From DATBGS01 sp036557885 (lineage in GTDB: Bacteria > Chloroflexota > Ktedonobacteria > Ktedonobacterales > DATBGS01), in NCBI GenBank assembly GCA_036557885.1, contig DATBGS010000131.1:1-64000 (forward strand): a DNA stretch of 64,000 nucleotides, in the 5' to 3' direction. Below, one piece after another: positions 61,570-64,000 of this stretch. The notes under the pieces are model-generated. The model saw only the letters and a program-made list of their open reading frames with translations. It had not been told where the DNA came from and made no database searches. The position numbers were made by a program, and so were the translations under genes. How positions within the stretch are numbered: the stretch's first letter is position 1; every line of letters starts with the position of its first letter.

Positions 61570-62481
61570 ATGGAGAACGTTACGACACAAAGCGTGGCTC
61601 CAGAATCGCTGGATGAGCCGACGCGCCAGCCCTTCACGCTATCAGAGCATCTGGCTTCGGCGCTGCCCACACAGAGCGGCCAGGCGGTCAGCGATTCCGA
61701 AGCTGCCACCCGTCCGGTAACAGATGGTCAGATCAAGATGCGCACCGAGGGGTTGAACATCTACTATGGCCCTCGGCAGGCTATCAAAGGTGTGAATTTG
61801 ACGGTGTTCGCTAACCAGGTGACGGCCCTGATAGGCCCTTCTGGGTGCGGCAAATCCACCTTTTTGCGAGCGCTCAATCGCATGCACGATCTGACTCCAG
61901 GCGCGCGCGTGGAGGGCGCCGTGCTGCTTGATGACCGGGATATTTACGGCCCGGCGGTTGATCTGGTGCGGCTGCGCCAGCGCGTGGGGATGATCTTTCA
62001 GCGGCCCAATCCCTTCCCTAAATCCATTTTCGACAATGTGGCCTATGGTTTGCGGGCGCAGGGTGGGCACTCGTCACGCGAGGTTGCGGAGATTGTGGAG
62101 CGCAGTTTGCGCGGGGCGGCGCTCTGGGATGAGGTGAAAGACCGGCTGAAGGCCAGCGCGTTAGGGCTTTCGGGCGGTCAGCAGCAGCGCCTGTGTATCG
62201 CGCGCGCGTTGGCCGTTTCGCCCGAAGTGTTGTTGATGGATGAACCCTGCTCGGCGTTGGACCCCATCGCCACGCTCAAGATTGAGCAACTGATGGAAGA
62301 ACTGAAGCGCGATTACACCATCGTGATTGTCACGCATAATATGCAGCAGGCGGCGCGTGTCTCCGAGCGCACGGGCTTCTTCCTGCTCGGAGACCTGATC
62401 GAGATTGGCAACACGGCTACGATGTTCTCGCGGCCAATGGATAAGCGCACCGAGGATTATATTACCGGGCGGTTCGGATAA
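61570..62481 (+). CDS. pstB: Phosphate ABC transporter ATPase PstB, copy 2 with N-terminal extension
   Basis: The 303-residue protein starts at ATG 61570 (GGGAG 8 bases upstream). The first 55 residues (ENVTTQSVAPESLDEPTRQ and onward) are polar and not in normal PstB. After them come Walker A GPSGCGKST, signature LSGGQQQRLCIAR, Walker B LLMDEPCSALDP and VTHNMQQA. It is closest to copy 1, so a duplication. Two PstB genes may form a heterodimer or serve different conditions. Confidence 0.93.
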   Translation: MENVTTQSVAPESLDEPTRQPFTLSEHLASALPTQSGQAVSDSEAATRPVTDGQIKMRTEGLNIYYGPRQAIKGVNLTVFANQVTALIGPSGCGKSTFLRALNRMHDLTPGARVEGAVLLDDRDIYGPAVDLVRLRQRVGMIFQRPNPFPKSIFDNVAYGLRAQGGHSSREVAEIVERSLRGAALWDEVKDRLKASALGLSGGQQQRLCIARALAVSPEVLLMDEPCSALDPIATLKIEQLMEELKRDYTIVIVTHNMQQAARVSERTGFFLLGDLIEIGNTATMFSRPMDKRTEDYITGRFG

Positions 62482-62492
62482 GGAGAAGATGG

Positions 62493-63143
62493 ATGACACG
62501 CGACGCTTTTCATCACGAGTTGCGAGAGTTAGAAGAAGCAGTGGTGCAGATGGCGATCCTGGTCGAATCGGCCATTGCGCGCTCGGTGCAGGCGCTCACC
62601 CAGCGCGACTCGGACCTGGCCCAGCAAGTCGTAGAGGGGGACGCGACAGTCAACGAGCACCAGCGCACCATTCGCAACAAAACCTTTGGGGTGATGGCGC
62701 GTCAGGCGCCAGTGGCCCGTGATCTGCGCGAACTGGTCACCATCCAACTGATTATCAATGAACTGGAGCGCATGGGTGATCACGCGGTTGGCGTGGCGAA
62801 AAACGCCATTCGGCTGGCGGGGCAGCCGCCCGTCAAGGCAGCAAGCGAGTTGTCGGAGATGGCAAAACTGGTGCGCCAGCAGGTGCGCGATGGCATCCAG
62901 GCGTTTGTGGATGTGAATATCCACACGGCCCGCGAGATTTGCCAGCGCGATGATGAGATTGATCATCTGTATCGCACAATGTTTAGCGACCTGCTGACCT
63001 GCATGCAGAACCCGGAGAACATTCCCCAGGCCACCAGCCTGCTCTTTGTGACACACGACCTGGAGCGCATTGGTGATAGAGTGACCAATATCTGCGAAGA
63101 TGTGATCTATATGGTCACAGGTGAAATTGAGGAACTGAACTAA
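62493..63143 (+). CDS. phoU: PhoU phosphate signalling regulator
   Basis: The 216-residue protein is two helical PhoU repeats with E/DxxxD metal-binding motifs: HELRELEEAV, LVTIQLIINELERMGDHAVGVAKN, and the second repeat with DEIDHLYRTMF and THDLERIGDRVTNICEDV. AAGGAG precedes ATG 62493. It links PstSCAB state to the sensor kinase and response regulator that control the Pho regulon. Confidence 0.95.
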   Translation: MTRDAFHHELRELEEAVVQMAILVESAIARSVQALTQRDSDLAQQVVEGDATVNEHQRTIRNKTFGVMARQAPVARDLRELVTIQLIINELERMGDHAVGVAKNAIRLAGQPPVKAASELSEMAKLVRQQVRDGIQAFVDVNIHTAREICQRDDEIDHLYRTMFSDLLTCMQNPENIPQATSLLFVTHDLERIGDRVTNICEDVIYMVTGEIEELN

Positions 63144-63147
63144 GGAA

Positions 63148-63305
63148 GGTGGCGGTTAAAACCGCGTCTAAGGGCCTGCGGCCACCCCTCAAAGCAGGGG
63201 CGCGGCGAAGCCCGCCTGCGCGGGCTAGGACGGAGCTTGCCGCAAGCCTGCGTAGGCAGGCTTGGCGGGCGCTAGCCCTCCAGGGGCGCGCTTTAGACGC
63301 CAGGA
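63148..63305. repeat. Family B repeat cluster between phoU and response regulator
   Basis: GGCGGTTAAAACCGCG, GGGCCTGCGGCCACCCC, CTCAAAGCAGGGGCGCGGC, GCCCGCCTGCGCGGGC and GCCTGCGTAGGCAGGC palindromes, in the same word order as 51495-51625. It separates phoU from the regulator, so the regulator may not share the pst transcript. Confidence 0.7.
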
Positions 63306-63315
63306 CGAGAGAACA

Positions 63316-64000
63316 TTGCAACAACGAACGATCTTAATTGTCGAGGACGAAGCCATCCTGCGCGATACCATCGTCTATAACCTCAAGGCCGATGGCTATG
63401 AGGTGCTGACGGCTGGCGACGGGGCCACCGCGCTTGATCTGGCGCTGCACAAGCGGCCAGACCTTGTGCTGCTTGATCTGATGCTGCCGGTGATGGATGG
63501 GTTGGAGGTCTGCCGCCAACTGCGCAAGCGCAACGAAACCGCCGAGACGCCCATCCTGATGCTGACGGCGCGCAGCGAGGAAACCGATAAAGTTGTCGGG
63601 CTGGAACTAGGCGCGGATGATTACGTCACCAAGCCTTTTAGCTGGCGCGAACTGCGGGCGCGGGTGCGGGCGCTGCTGCGCCGAGCTACGCCGCACCCCA
63701 GCGCCACTGCGCCCGCGCCGCAAGATGAATCGCGCGTGCTGACGGCTGGCGAGGTGCGGATAGACCTGGACCGGCGGGAAGTGTTCGTTGGCTCGCGCGA
63801 GGTGGAATTGCCCGCGCGTTTGTTTGATCTGCTGGCGTATCTGGTGCGGCAGCGCGGCATGGTGCTGACCCGTGATCGCCTGCTGGAACAGGTCTGGGGC
63901 TACGATTTCGCGGGCGATACGCGCACGGTGGATGTGCATATCCGCTGGCTGCGCGAGAAGCTGGAGGCCGATCCCGCTAACCCTGCCTTGATTCAGACGG
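63316..64000 (+). CDS. phoB: PhoB/PhoP-type response regulator, 3' end beyond window
   Basis: The 228 visible residues start at TTG 63316 (GAGAG just upstream; weak) with QQRTILIVEDEAIL. The receiver has the acidic pair in VEDE, phospho-accepting Asp in LVLLDLMLPVMDG, Thr in LMLTARS and Lys in YVTKPFS. The C-terminal winged helix of the OmpR type is nearly complete (ARLFDLLAYLVRQRGMVLTRDRLLEQVWGYDFAG, DVHIRWLREKL). The position after phoU supports the Pho response regulator that would bind the array at 57526. Confidence 0.9.
   Translation, partial: MQQRTILIVEDEAILRDTIVYNLKADGYEVLTAGDGATALDLALHKRPDLVLLDLMLPVMDGLEVCRQLRKRNETAETPILMLTARSEETDKVVGLELGADDYVTKPFSWRELRARVRALLRRATPHPSATAPAPQDESRVLTAGEVRIDLDRREVFVGSREVELPARLFDLLAYLVRQRGMVLTRDRLLEQVWGYDFAGDTRTVDVHIRWLREKLEADPANPALIQT

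Overview
The window is GC-rich, densely coded chromosomal DNA that looks like a member of the class Ktedonobacteria (Chloroflexota). This is inferred from gene style, not from a database search. The signs are Ser/Thr kinases that start with a four-cysteine zinc ribbon and end in WD40 or TPR repeats, ECF sigma factors paired with membrane-anchored beta-propellers, many short GC-rich dispersed repeats, and IS200/IS605- and IS607-type TnpB elements. No rRNA, tRNA or CRISPR array was seen.

Region 1 (1-17.7 kb) is mixed metabolic and envelope DNA: a partial unknown gene, a large exported protein, two tandem PlsC-like acyltransferases, a zinc-ribbon membrane protein, two LPG-synthase-type membrane proteins, a nitrilase-fold hydrolase overlapping a MarR regulator, two SAM methyltransferases, a TPR protein, a DAO-type flavoprotein and a small four-helix membrane protein. 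Region 2 (17.7-21.1 kb) is a nested mobile locus. An IS605-type element (divergent tnpA and tnpB) sits inside the RuvC-I codons of an older, decayed IS607-type tnpB. Region 3 (21.1-28.7 kb) holds an MFS exporter with a divergent PadR regulator and palindromic operators, an SDR epimerase, a VanZ-like protein, an MntR-like regulator next to an Nramp transporter, and a HEAT-repeat protein.

Region 4 (28.8-51.4 kb) is a signalling island, mostly on the minus strand. It has three zinc-ribbon Ser/Thr kinases (two WD40, one TPR), an M50-like protease directly downstream of one of them, and four ECF sigma genes, each followed by a gene that can act as its anti-sigma/sensor partner. The sensors end in different beta-propellers (two BNR, one PQQ, one zf-HC2 plus a propeller-like region). 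One BNR sensor also carries a segment that looks like the periplasmic P1 domain of SecD, which I regard as the most novel protein here. Four CRP-like 16-bp sites (TGTGA-N6-TCACA or one mismatch) lie about 90-150 bp upstream of four genes of this island. PRPP synthetase, a methyltransferase, a zinc alcohol dehydrogenase and a 46-residue membrane protein are interspersed.

Region 5 (51.6-64 kb) has small membrane and DUF proteins (DUF1152, SHOCT, DUF6325-like, DUF4032 kinase-like), then a complete phosphate regulon: pstS, pstC, pstA, two pstB genes, phoU and a PhoB/PhoP-type response regulator cut by the window end. A four-repeat TTAANN array with 11-bp period lies upstream of pstS. At least two families of GC-rich palindromic repeats recur through the whole window, between genes and also in frame inside several genes.
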